A stretch of 64,000 nt of DNA from Halomontanus rarus (GTDB lineage Archaea > Halobacteriota > Halobacteria > Halobacteriales > Natrialbaceae), in assembly GCF_029338335.1 (NCBI RefSeq), contig NZ_CP119799.1, one strand, 5' to 3'. The translations under genes were made by a program, and so were the position numbers. The notes beneath the pieces were generated by a model. It was given only the letters and a program-made list of their open reading frames with translations, was not told where the DNA came from and ran no database searches. Positions 46,236 through 55,400 of the stretch are shown in pieces (position 1 is the first letter of the stretch; each line of letters starts with the position of its first letter).

Positions 46236-46563
46236 CGGCCTGCATATATGTTCCATGCTAATTATATTTATAGATTGTCCCGGTTCGGGACCGATTTGAA
46301 TCGATCGACGCGGAGAACGTGTCGATTCAGGTATCGGTTCGCGTCGTCCGGAGTCCGAGTCCAGTACCGGTCGCAGGCCGCAGTCGACGGAGTATCAGCG
46401 AGCTCGGAGGCGGTCCGAAACGGTTTGAGACCGTACTCCAGTACGATCGACGAGGGTAGAAACGGCGATATGAGGCAGACTTGAGCGGACCAATGGGCGT
46501 TCCGTCCGAGGGTTTCCCGACCCCAACACTTAATATCCAAAGTTACATCTGCTATGGTATAAC
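46236..46563. promoter_or_regulatory. Divergent promoter region of ABC importer 2
   Basis: 328 bases without a gene. TATTTATA (46265-46272) serves the binding protein on the reverse strand. TTAATAT (46530-46536) lies about 31 bases before the permease ATG on the forward strand. Separate promoters allow the binding protein to be made in excess. Confidence 0.6.
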
Positions 46564-47577
46564 ATGGTTAATTACTACGTAGAGCGTACCGCGCAGGCGA
46601 TATTTACGGTGTTCGCCGTCGCGACGTTCACATTCGGGCTCATACGTCTGATGCCGGGCGGGCCGATGGATTTCGTCAGGGCCCAGCTACAGCAACAGAC
46701 CGGGAGCGTCAACCAGGCGCAGATCAACGCGATGGTCGAGGTGTACACGAACGTCAATCCGGAGGAGCCGCTGTACGTGCAGTACATTGAGTACATGCTA
46801 GGGCTCGCACAAGGGGACCTCGGCGTCTCGATGTTCTACGGCGAACCCGTCACCCAAACTCTGGGTACCGCGATTCCGTGGACGGTGTTCATAATGTCGA
46901 TTTCGCTCGCGCTCACGTTCGGGATCGGGATCTCTCTGGGGGCGGCGATGGCCTACACCGAAGGAAGCAGGTTCGACTACGTCTCGACGCTGCTCTCGAT
47001 CTTTCTCAATTCGATTCCGTACTACGTCGCCGCGATCGTTCTGGTGTACGCGCTCGGCTACTCGTCGGGGATATTCCCCTACGGCGGGCGCATCTCCTCG
47101 GACGTCACCGCCGGACTGAACCTCGAGTTCCTCGCGAGCGCGTTCTATTACGCGGCTCTGCCGATCGCCTCGTTCGTCATCACGGCCTTCGGCATCCAGG
47201 CGCTGGCGATGCGCGGGAACAGCATTCGCGTCCTCGGCGAGGACTATATCCGCGTGGCCCAACTGCGGGGCCTGCCGCCCCATCAGATCGCGCTCCGGTA
47301 CATTGGTCGAAACGCAATCTTACCGATGTACACCGGGCTCATGATCTCGATCGGCTTCATGTTCGGCGGCTCGGTGATCCTTGAGGAGATCTTCTCCTAC
47401 CCCGGCGTCGGCTATTACATGTTCCGGGGGATCCAGGCCAGAGACTACCCGCTGATGATGGGCGCGTTCATCCTAATCACGATCGCGGTCGTCATCGGGA
47501 TCTACATCGCGGACATGACCTACGGGAAACTCGATCCGCGTGCGGGTTCGGGAGGTGAGAACCGTGAGGCCTTCTGA
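46564..47577 (+). CDS. ABC importer 2 permease, DppB/OppB type
   Basis: 337 residues, six helices. N-terminus NYYVERTAQAIFTVFAVATFTFGLIR then LMPGGP, as in other DppB proteins; EAA-loop region DYIRVAQLRGLPPHQIALRYIGRNAILPM near 227-255, nearly the same as in the 13189 gene, so the two importers are paralogous. Ends KLDPRAGSGG, overlapping the next start. Confidence 0.95.
   Translation: MVNYYVERTAQAIFTVFAVATFTFGLIRLMPGGPMDFVRAQLQQQTGSVNQAQINAMVEVYTNVNPEEPLYVQYIEYMLGLAQGDLGVSMFYGEPVTQTLGTAIPWTVFIMSISLALTFGIGISLGAAMAYTEGSRFDYVSTLLSIFLNSIPYYVAAIVLVYALGYSSGIFPYGGRISSDVTAGLNLEFLASAFYYAALPIASFVITAFGIQALAMRGNSIRVLGEDYIRVAQLRGLPPHQIALRYIGRNAILPMYTGLMISIGFMFGGSVILEEIFSYPGVGYYMFRGIQARDYPLMMGAFILITIAVVIGIYIADMTYGKLDPRAGSGGENREAF
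47551..47558 (+). promoter_or_regulatory. Shine-Dalgarno site deciding the start of permease DppC (2)
   Basis: GGAGGTGA, five bases before GTG 47564, which makes 47564 a better start than the longer in-frame start at 47540. Confidence 0.65.
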
Positions 47578-48655
47578 GTTCGATCTCGAAGGCGACGGCG
47601 AGGAACCGAACGGCGAGACGGACGACCGACGCCACCGAACGGACGGCGGTCAGTCGACCAGGGCGCCCTTCGAGATGGTCTCCTCGGAGACCGTCTCCCG
47701 CTCGGACCGGTACAAGATCGCGTTCACCGACTGGGTCGTCGCACCGGCGAAGATCATCTGGTCGGACTGGCGAGCGCGCGTCGGCGGCTTCATCATCCTC
47801 CTGTACGCGTTCATGGGAACCGTGGGGGTCAGGATCGTCGACGAACCTCGAGTCGGAGACGGTCCACGGGTCGCACAGCCGTTCCAGGACATGTCCTACC
47901 CGCTGGGGACCGACCTAAATGGGAACGACCTATTCGCACAGACCGTCCACGCGACGCCGCCGATGCTCGAGATGATCGTCGTCGGGGCAGTGTTTACGAC
48001 GATCCTCGCGACGATCTTCGGCGTTATCTCGGGATACAAGGGCGGAACGACCGACCGGCTCATGATGACGTTCACCGACATCCTGTTGACGATCCCCGGC
48101 TTGCCGCTGGTGATCGTCCTCGCTGTCGTCCTCGACCCGCGCGAACCTTGGCTAGTCGGGATCATTCTCTCGATCAACGCCTGGGCTGGCCTCGCTCGAG
48201 CGATTCGATCACAGGTGCTGACGATCCGCGAGGAGGAGTTCATTGAGGCCGCCCGCCTTATGGGCATCTCGACGCCGCGGATCCTCGTCAAGCACGTGAC
48301 GCCCGGGCTGATGCCGTACATTCTGGTGAACTTTGTGAACGCGGCGCGGACGATCATCTTCGCGTCGGTCGCGCTGTACTTCCTCGGCATCCTCCCGGAG
48401 ACGCACCTGAACTGGGGCGTCATGATGAACCACGCCTACGAACTCGGTGGCGCGCTTTACACGCCGAGTACGGCCCACTGGCTGTTCGTCCCGATGATGG
48501 CGATCATTCTGCTTTCGTTTGGGTTGATCCTCTTCGCGCAGGGGACCGACCGTATCTTCAACCCGAGAGTGCGGGCCCGACACGCCTCGGGCGCCGAGAT
48601 CGACGACCTCGACGAATCGGACGACGACACGACGCCGAAATCAATCATCCAGTAA
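47564..48655 (+). CDS. ABC importer 2 permease, DppC/OppC type
   Basis: 363 residues from GTG 47564. Polar N-terminal tail of about 60 residues (EGDGEEPNGETDDRR), then helix one near 82-103, YPLGTDLNGNDLFAQTV near 112-128, the EAA loop (EEFIEAARLMGISTPRILVKHVTPG) and FNPRVRARHASG at the cytoplasmic end. Overlaps the DppB stop by 14 bases. Closely related to the 14221 permease. Confidence 0.93.
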   Translation: MRPSEFDLEGDGEEPNGETDDRRHRTDGGQSTRAPFEMVSSETVSRSDRYKIAFTDWVVAPAKIIWSDWRARVGGFIILLYAFMGTVGVRIVDEPRVGDGPRVAQPFQDMSYPLGTDLNGNDLFAQTVHATPPMLEMIVVGAVFTTILATIFGVISGYKGGTTDRLMMTFTDILLTIPGLPLVIVLAVVLDPREPWLVGIILSINAWAGLARAIRSQVLTIREEEFIEAARLMGISTPRILVKHVTPGLMPYILVNFVNAARTIIFASVALYFLGILPETHLNWGVMMNHAYELGGALYTPSTAHWLFVPMMAIILLSFGLILFAQGTDRIFNPRVRARHASGAEIDDLDESDDDTTPKSIIQ

Positions 48656-48662
48656 CGATACA

Positions 48663-50903
48663 ATGGCAAAACACGACACCACCCGATTGAACGACCCGGC
48701 AACCGACCACGATGAAGACCACCCGGACGACCGTACGCCCGTCCTCGAGGTTCGCGACGCGAGCGTCACCTTCGACCTCGAGCATCGGGACTCACACGTC
48801 CTTGACGACGTCTCGATCGACATTTACGACCGCGAGATCCTCGGGGTCGTCGGCGAGTCTGGGTCGGGGAAGTCGATGCTCGCCTCCGCGCTACTCGACG
48901 CGATCCCCCAGCCGGGACTTCTCAACGGCGGCGTGACCTACTACCGAGAAGACGGCGAGCGGATTGACCTCCTGGACTTGCGACCCGACGAACTCAGGCG
49001 CCTCCGCTGGGAGGAGATCGCTATGGTCTTCCAGGGAGCCCAGAGTTCCTTCAACCCGACGATCACGATCCGCGACCACTTCGAGGAGACCCTCGAAGCC
49101 CACGACTACGAACTCGAGAGCGGGCTCGCCCACGCCCGCCAGCTCCTGAGCGACCTGTACATGGACCCGGATCGCGTCCTCGAGTCGTATCCCCACGAAC
49201 TCTCAGGGGGCATGCAACAGCGGACGCTGATCGCGCTCAGCCTCGTCCTTGAGCCACGAGTACTGGTGATGGACGAGCCGACCGCCGCCCTGGATTTGCT
49301 GATGCAGCGGTCGATCCTGAGCCTGCTCGACAACATCAAGGAGAAGTACGACCTCACGGTCGTGTTCATCACGCACGACCTGCCGCTGGTTGCCGGACTC
49401 GCCGACCGGCTCGCGGTGCTGTACGCCTTCGAGATCGTCGAAGTAGGGTCCGCGCGCGAACTGTTCACGGATCCCGCCCACCCGTACACGAGATCGCTGC
49501 TGAAGGCGATCCCGAACCTCGAGACGCCGCGATCGGAGATGCAACCAATTGAGGGCTCGAGTCCCGCCCCCACGAACGTCCCGACTGGGTGTTCGTACCA
49601 CCCGCGGTGTTCGCTGGCCGACGAGCAGTGCCGGTCGACGGAACCCGACTTTCACGACGTTGGGGGTGACCGGGACCACCGCGCGGCGTGTTTCCACTGG
49701 GAGCGGTCGGCCGACGAGATCCCGCTCTCGACGACTGACGAGGGCGGCGAGTGTGAGGTGGTCGAGGGCGAGCAGTCGGACGAACCCGTCGTGTCGGTCG
49801 AGGGCGTGGACGTCCACTTCGAGCAGAAGGAAGGCGGCCTCCTGCGGTTTTTCGAGGACCCTCAGATCGTCCACGCCGTCGACGACGCCACCCTCGACGT
49901 CTACGAGAACGATGTAGTCGCCCTAGTCGGCGAGAGCGGTTGCGGGAAGACGACACTCGGCAAGACGATCATCGGCGCCCAGCGGCCTACCGGCGGCTCC
50001 GTGAAGTACCGCGACCAGGACATCTGGGAGGCAAAGTCGGGCGACGCGACGATCCCCTATGAGGAGATCCGGCGGTCGCTCCAAATGATCCACCAGGACC
50101 CGGGGAGTTCGTTGAACCCGAACCTGAAGATCCAGTCGTCGATCGAAGAGCCGCTCAAACGCTGGAAACCCGAGATGAGCCCTGCAGATCACGAAGCCCG
50201 CGCCCTCAGTATGCTCGAGTACGTCGGCATGTCCCCGGCCGAGGACTACGCCCAGCGCTACCCCCACCAGCTCTCGGGCGGCGAACAGCAGCGGGTCGCG
50301 CTGATCCGCGCGCTGCTCATGAGCCCCGACGTGATCCTGGCGGACGAGGCCGTCAGCGCCCTCGACGTCTCCCTGCGCATCGAGATGATGGATCTCATGC
50401 TCGAGCTGCAGGAGCACTTCGACACGTCGTACGTCTTCATCTCGCACAACCTCTCGAATGCCCGTTACTTCGCCGGCAGCGCCGGCGGCCGCATCGGCGT
50501 GATGTACCTCGGCGAGATCGTCGAGCTCGGCCCCGTCGACGAGGTCATCGAGAACCCGAAGCACCCCTACACGAAGGTTCTGAAGTGGGCAACCGACGAC
50601 CTCGAGCTCGAGGGGGAAGTCGAGGAGCCGCCGCTTCGCGACATCGACATCCCGGATCCAGTCGACCCGCCGAGCGGCTGTCGGTTCCACACCCGCTGCC
50701 CCGAAGCCCGCGAGATCTGTCGCGGCGAGGATCCGACGCTGGAGGGGAGCGACGACGGCGACCACCACGTCGCCTGCTTCCGAGAGCACGGCGAGGACCA
50801 CCCCTACTGGGAGAGCGAGCCGATCGTCACCGGAGAGACGGACCTCTCGGACCTCGCTGGCGAGACGGGCGGGGCGGACGCTCGAGGCGAGGTGAATGAC
50901 TGA
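48663..50903 (+). CDS. ABC importer 2 ATPase: DppD and DppF fused in one polypeptide
   Basis: 746 residues containing two complete ATPase halves. First half: Walker A GESGSGKS at 64-71, signature ELSGGMQQR, Walker B VLVMDEPTAALD, Opp tail CSYHPRCSLADEQC. Acidic linker about 350-380. Second half: Walker A GESGCGKTT near 422-430, signature QLSGGEQQR, Walker B VILADEAVSALD, tail CRFHTRCPEAREIC. Importer 1 has the same two proteins as separate genes. The fusion forces 1:1 assembly of the motor. Start is seven bases after the permease stop. Confidence 0.95.
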   Translation: MAKHDTTRLNDPATDHDEDHPDDRTPVLEVRDASVTFDLEHRDSHVLDDVSIDIYDREILGVVGESGSGKSMLASALLDAIPQPGLLNGGVTYYREDGERIDLLDLRPDELRRLRWEEIAMVFQGAQSSFNPTITIRDHFEETLEAHDYELESGLAHARQLLSDLYMDPDRVLESYPHELSGGMQQRTLIALSLVLEPRVLVMDEPTAALDLLMQRSILSLLDNIKEKYDLTVVFITHDLPLVAGLADRLAVLYAFEIVEVGSARELFTDPAHPYTRSLLKAIPNLETPRSEMQPIEGSSPAPTNVPTGCSYHPRCSLADEQCRSTEPDFHDVGGDRDHRAACFHWERSADEIPLSTTDEGGECEVVEGEQSDEPVVSVEGVDVHFEQKEGGLLRFFEDPQIVHAVDDATLDVYENDVVALVGESGCGKTTLGKTIIGAQRPTGGSVKYRDQDIWEAKSGDATIPYEEIRRSLQMIHQDPGSSLNPNLKIQSSIEEPLKRWKPEMSPADHEARALSMLEYVGMSPAEDYAQRYPHQLSGGEQQRVALIRALLMSPDVILADEAVSALDVSLRIEMMDLMLELQEHFDTSYVFISHNLSNARYFAGSAGGRIGVMYLGEIVELGPVDEVIENPKHPYTKVLKWATDDLELEGEVEEPPLRDIDIPDPVDPPSGCRFHTRCPEAREICRGEDPTLEGSDDGDHHVACFREHGEDHPYWESEPIVTGETDLSDLAGETGGADARGEVND

Positions 50904-51027
50904 GGGAGGTAGGGAGAACTCGCCACCTGCGATTCTTCTCTTCGGAGGTGAGCTGGTGACGATGTGACGGAGCCGAAGACAGAACGAATGCGACCGCGAG
51001 CGTAGAGTAGAGGGGGTCGATCGAGAG

Positions 51028-51255
51028 TTAAATCCTCGAGCGCCGACGCTGGCTCGTCTTCGAGAGGTACTTGATCGAAATCAACGACGCATAGGCGATA
51101 CCGCTGAGGAGGAACGCGACCATTGCGTACATGCCCAGGAACCCCGCTGCCATGCCAAATCCCGCGACGTCGGCGACGGCAGCGGCGGCCAGTAACGTGA
51201 TGCCGGCCGACGCGAGGACGGCCAATGATGGATACGAAACGTTCGAGAGTACCAT
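51028..51255 (-). CDS. Small two-helix membrane protein, type X (importer-linked)
   Basis: 75 residues with helices about 12-33 and 38-60 and a basic tail (KTSQRRRSR). MAAGFLGMYAMV and the following LSK resemble the 88-residue protein at 17587. Converges with the fused ATPase gene. No recognised family or function. Confidence 0.6.
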   Translation of the reverse strand: MVLSNVSYPSLAVLASAGITLLAAAAVADVAGFGMAAGFLGMYAMVAFLLSGIAYASLISIKYLSKTSQRRRSRI

Positions 51256-51348
51256 ATTAAAACTGTCCTCCTTGACCGACTTAAAATCTAGCGTCGCGAC
51301 GACGTTCGGGCGTAACGAATAACGCCTTCCCTGTCATCTATGAACGCG

Positions 51349-52122
51349 ATGCATGATTTCCACACGCACTCGAACTACTCCGACGGCGACTTCCTCGAGC
51401 GGATGCTCGACGCCACCGAAACCGCGGGACTCGAGGGGATCGGGATCGCGGATCACTGCTACGTTACGGACCGGGAGCCGTTCCGGGACGCCCGCGCGCG
51501 AGTCGGGATGAACCTCGATCGGACGTACGATCGCCGGCGACGAGCGATCGACGCGCTCCGCGAGGAGACGGACGTCAGGATCTACGACGCGGTGGAGATG
51601 GACTACGATCCCCGCGACGTGAGCGAGATTCGGCGATTCCTCGAGGAGGCCGACTTCGAGTACGCAATCGGTAGCGTCCACCGGATCGACGACGTGAACA
51701 TCCAGGTCGAGTCGGCCGTTTCGAATCGCTCCGACGTGGAACTCGACGCGATGGTCGACGAGTACTTCGAGACGCTCGTCGAACTGATCGAGTCCGAGCT
51801 GTTCGAAATCGCCGCCCACCTCGACCTTCCGGAGCGGACGCCGTCGCTGCGCGGTCGGGCCACCGAGGACCACTATCGACGCGTCGCGGAGGCGTTCGCG
51901 CGATCTCGCACGGTTCCGGAGGTGAACGCCGGGCGCGCGCTGAGCGACGCCGAACTCGTCCACCCGTCGCCGTCGTTTCTCCAGATCCTGCGGGAGCGCG
52001 GCGTGCCGTTCACCGTCGGGACCGACGCCCACCACCCGAACGAACTGGTCGATCGTACGCAGTTCGTCGCCGAGTTTCTCGAGGAGAACGATCTGGAGCC
52101 CGTTCACCCGCTCGAGGTCTGA
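51349..52122 (+). CDS. PHP-domain phosphoesterase (histidinol-phosphatase-like)
   Basis: 257 residues from ATG 51349 (MHDFHTHS; ATG 51340 is possible). Metal-binding H-x-H at 5 and 7 with NYSDG, IADHCY near 36, IGSVHRID near 107, AHLDLP near 146 and GTDAHH near 224: the four PHP motifs. Related to HisK-type L-histidinol phosphatase, but in a catabolic locus it may dephosphorylate a sugar. Lies between the two small membrane proteins that follow importer 2. Confidence 0.88.
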   Translation: MHDFHTHSNYSDGDFLERMLDATETAGLEGIGIADHCYVTDREPFRDARARVGMNLDRTYDRRRRAIDALREETDVRIYDAVEMDYDPRDVSEIRRFLEEADFEYAIGSVHRIDDVNIQVESAVSNRSDVELDAMVDEYFETLVELIESELFEIAAHLDLPERTPSLRGRATEDHYRRVAEAFARSRTVPEVNAGRALSDAELVHPSPSFLQILRERGVPFTVGTDAHHPNELVDRTQFVAEFLEENDLEPVHPLEV

Positions 52123-52334
52123 TACGGACTGCTGTAAGTCATTTTCGGTGCAACGGCGAACTGTCCTGCGGTTACACCGGTAAATCGTTACAACAATCCG
52201 TATGAGTCGCCGTCGGAGTCGGGGTCGCAACCGTCGGCGCTCGAGTCGCTCGCAACGTAAAACGATCGACGCTCGAGTCGCGGGCCATCACCGCGTCTCG
52301 TTGCTCCCGCTCTCGACGGATGGTACTGCTACTG

Positions 52335-52628
52335 TTACTCGGTGTCCGGCCGCTCGTCGCTCGCCTCGTCGTGCTCGCGCGCCGACTCGACCAGGGAGAT
52401 CTTCTTTCGCTCCCGTGCGGTCTCGCAGTAGTAGATGGTGCCCGCAGAAGCGATCAGTAGCGGGACTAGAACGAGGACGTTGACGATCGCGATGTAGTAC
52501 GTCGGCGTCCCGGGTTCGATCGCCACGACAGAGAACGCGAGCAACACTAGCAGGACGATCGCGATCTGAAACACGCGTCGGAACAGGTGCGAGGCGACGC
52601 AGAGAATTTCGAGAAATGAGTCGGTCAT
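52335..52628 (-). CDS. Small two-helix membrane protein, type Y (importer-linked)
   Basis: 97 residues from ATG 52628. Helices about 20-36 and 44-66 joined by EPGTPTYY; long charged C-terminal tail (ERKKISLVESAREHDEAS). The ESGSPTY protein at 17919 has the same arrangement. Unknown function. Confidence 0.6.
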   Translation of the reverse strand: MTDSFLEILCVASHLFRRVFQIAIVLLVLLAFSVVAIEPGTPTYYIAIVNVLVLVPLLIASAGTIYYCETARERKKISLVESAREHDEASDERPDTE

Positions 52629-52795
52629 CGTTCGTTCGGTACGTCCAGATACTTCGCGATCGTATAACTGTGTACCGGTCGATTGCCAGAACGGTATTAG
52701 GATTGAGATTGTGATTGAGATCGGGATCGAAAGCGATGCGTTCGTCGGTATCGACGTCGGTCGCCGCGTGAACCGGTATCGTGGGCAGCGTCGGC

Positions 52796-53962
52796 TCAGT
52801 ACCTGCGGTACTCCTCGAGCAACTCGCCGTAGGTCTCGAGGTCGTCGGCCCACGTTTCGCGGACGGTCTCACAGACCGACAGCGGGTCGTCCTCTGCGTC
52901 CATCTCGTCGACAGTTTCCCGGAGCGCGGGGCCGCCGGCGAGGCGATCGACCGTGTACGTGTCCCCAGCGACGGACCAGTCCGTTTCGGGGTACGCCTGA
53001 AACGCCGCGATCAGCGTCGTCAGGCCGACCTGCACCGGCTCGATCGCCTCGCGGTCGTCGACGTGAATCTGGACGCCCGCGGAATGATCGCCCTCGTGCT
53101 TGGAGAACGTCGGCGTGAAGTACATCGGCCTGAACTCGACGCCGGGCAACTCGAGGTCGTTCAGCAGCGACGAGAACTCGATCGGATCGATCCAGGGGGC
53201 GCCGACCGTCTCGAACGGCGTCGTGGTACCCCGGCCTTCGGAGAGATTCGTCCCCTCGAAGAGGCACGTCCCCGGGTAAAGGGTCGCGGCGGTGAGCGTC
53301 GGGATGTTCGGCGACGGCTGGACCCAGTACAGCTCCGTCTCGTCGTACCAGGTGTCATGGTCCCAGCCCTCCATCTCGACCACCGTGAGGTCCGCGCCGA
53401 GTTCGAACTCTCGATCAAAATACGTCGCGAGTTCGCCGACGGTCAGCCCGTGTACGATCGGGAGGCGATAGCCGCCGACGAACGAGGCGTACTCCTCGTC
53501 GATTCGGTCGCCGTCCGGATCGACCGGCGCGATCGGATTCGGCCGGTCGAGTACCAGTACCTCGGTGTCCGTTCCAGCGAGTCCCTCGAGCGCGTACGCG
53601 AGCGTGTAGAGGTACGTGTAGAACCGACAGCCGACGCTCTGGATGTCGAAGATTACGGTATCGAGGTCGTCCGCAATCGACGGGTCGAGCCGGCGGGTGT
53701 CGCCGTAGAGGCTGCGCATCGGGAGCCTCGTCGCGTCGTCGACGCCGTCCTCGTACTCGACGCCGGCCTGTTTGTCCCCGCGAACGCCGTGTTCGGGGCC
53801 GAAGACGACCCGCAGGTCCAGATCGTCCCGTTCGGCGAGGAGGTCGATCGTCGCGTCCAGATCCTCGTTCACGCCCGAGGGGTTGGTGATGAGCCCCAGT
53901 CTCGAGTCGCGGACGGACTCCGGCGGGTCGGCGAGCAGTCTATCGATGCCAAGTGTGACCAT
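52796..53962 (-). CDS. DUF1343/GH171 exo-beta-N-acetylmuramidase-like protein (NamZ family), copy 1
   Basis: 388 residues, close to NamZ length. Conserved: RLGLITNPSGV near 21-31, VVFGPEHGVRG near 53-63, SLYGDTRRLD near 84-93, VIFDIQSVGCRFYTY near 103-117, VLDRPNPIAP near 136-145, LYPGTCLFEGTNLSEGRGT near 229-247. In Bacillus and Bacteroides this family removes terminal MurNAc from peptidoglycan fragments. A haloarchaeon has no murein, so the substrate may be bacterial wall debris or a different uronate/acyl-sugar. No signal peptide here. Follows copy 2 on the same strand, 88 bases apart. Confidence 0.85.
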   Translation of the reverse strand: MVTLGIDRLLADPPESVRDSRLGLITNPSGVNEDLDATIDLLAERDDLDLRVVFGPEHGVRGDKQAGVEYEDGVDDATRLPMRSLYGDTRRLDPSIADDLDTVIFDIQSVGCRFYTYLYTLAYALEGLAGTDTEVLVLDRPNPIAPVDPDGDRIDEEYASFVGGYRLPIVHGLTVGELATYFDREFELGADLTVVEMEGWDHDTWYDETELYWVQPSPNIPTLTAATLYPGTCLFEGTNLSEGRGTTTPFETVGAPWIDPIEFSSLLNDLELPGVEFRPMYFTPTFSKHEGDHSAGVQIHVDDREAIEPVQVGLTTLIAAFQAYPETDWSVAGDTYTVDRLAGGPALRETVDEMDAEDDPLSVCETVRETWADDLETYGELLEEYRRY

Positions 53963-54050
53963 ACCGCCCGATGATTTCGACTCCGACAGTATAAATCATC
54001 GTTTCCCAGCAGCGAGCGAGTCCGTAGCCGTGTTCGGCGACGAGCGAGAC

Positions 54051-55226
54051 CTAATACAACAGGTGCGACTCGCGCGTCGCCCGGAACTCGTCGACGCCCC
54101 GGTTGACGGCCGCGACCACCTCCTCGACGGACGCGTCAGACGAGATGAGCGTCCGGTAGTCCGAAGTTCCGGCGAGGACGTCCGTCCAGTAGCGCTCGCC
54201 GAGTTCGGTGTCACGGCGGACCCACTCGAATTCGTCGTGGGCGTCGTGGAGCGCCGAGAGAAGGACCAGTCCCATTTTCACTGGACTTTACGCCTCCCGG
54301 TCTGTGACGTGAATCTGGACGCCGGTGCACTCTTCTCCCGGGTAGCCCGAGATCACCCCCTCTCGGGGAACGAACCGGTCGGCTCGTAGGCAGACGCCGC
54401 CCAGTCCGAGGTCGGCGAGTCGATCCCGTGCGAATTGCAGCGTCCGCTCGCGGTCGATCCACGGCGCGCCGGCGAGCATCGGCCCGCGCCCGGTTCCCCA
54501 GCCGGGGGTCACATTCGTCCCCTCGAGAAGGACCGTCGTCGGGTAGATCAGCGCCTTCTCGAGGCTCGAGAGCGGCGGGATCGACGGCACCCACTGGAGC
54601 CCGGTCTCGTCGTACCACGACTCGCGGTCCCAACCCTCGAGTTCGACGACCGTGAGGTCCGCGCCGACGTCGTGCTCGGCGTTCACGAACGCCGCGAGTT
54701 CGCCGATCGTCAGCCCGTAGAGAAGCGGCAGGTCGGGGAGGCCGACGAACGACGACCACGACTCCGGCATTACCGCCCCTTCGAGCGGCGCGCCGCCGAG
54801 GGGGTTCGGTCGATCCAAGACGACGAACCGGCAGTCGGCCGCCGCGGCGGCGCGCATGCACTCGACCATCGTCGTCGTGTACGTCCAGCACCGGACGCCG
54901 ACGTCCTGGACGTCGAAGACGAGGGCGTCGAGGTCCGCGAGGTGTTCCGAGGGCGGCGAGCGTCGGTCGCCGTAGAGGCTGTACACCGGCAGGCCTGTGA
55001 GGTCGTCGGTCCCGTCGGCCACCGAGTCGCCGGCGTCCACGATCCCCCAGATGCCGTGTTCCGGACCGTACAGGCAGCGGAGGTCGAGTCCCCGCTCGAG
55101 CAGTTGGACGCGAGCGTACTCGAGCGAGGAGGTCACGCCGGTCTGGTTGGTGACGAGGCCGATACGGTCGTCGGCGAGCGATTCCGGGCTCTTGAGGAGC
55201 ACGTCGGCTCCGAGTGTCGTCGACAT
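54051..55226 (-). pseudogene. DUF1343/GH171 (NamZ-like) copy 2, interrupted by one in-frame TAA
   Basis: Reads 312 residues from ATG 55226 with the family motifs (LGADVLLKSPESL, LYGPEHGIWG, VFDVQDVGVRCWTY, VLDRPNPLGG, GTNVTPGWGTGRGP), then stops at TAA 54288-54290 after IHVTDREA. The same frame continues without a shift as SPVKMGLVLLSALHD to ATTCCTLLY-like end TRESHLLY at 54051, matching the intact copies (IHVDDREAIEPVQVGL). Total frame 391 codons, family length. A single nonsense change is the only damage visible; a sequencing error or a short functional product cannot be excluded. Sequence is more divergent than copies 1 and 3. Confidence 0.82.
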
Positions 55227-55400
55227 GCGCGTACCGACGGGCGGTGGCGTCCTAAATTTTCGGCCGTTTCTCGCAGCGGCCGTCGCCGAAGCGAGGGTGG
55301 ACGGGTGACGTGGAAGACAGGAGAGGAGATCCCGATTTTCGATCTTTGAAGAATCCGTCCCGTCGATACAATTTTAGTCGTCACCCGAGATGACGTAGGT
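55227..55400. promoter_or_regulatory. Divergent promoter between GH171 copy 2 and the enolase-superfamily gene
   Basis: 174 bases. ACAATTTTAG at 55368-55377 is a TATA-like element 28 bases before ATG 55401, giving a leaderless transcript for the forward gene. Confidence 0.5.

Noticed and set aside
54288..54290. Recoding of the in-frame stop as pyrrolysine or selenocysteine
   Set aside because: The codon is TAA, not TAG or TGA, and is not in a place expected for such residues.
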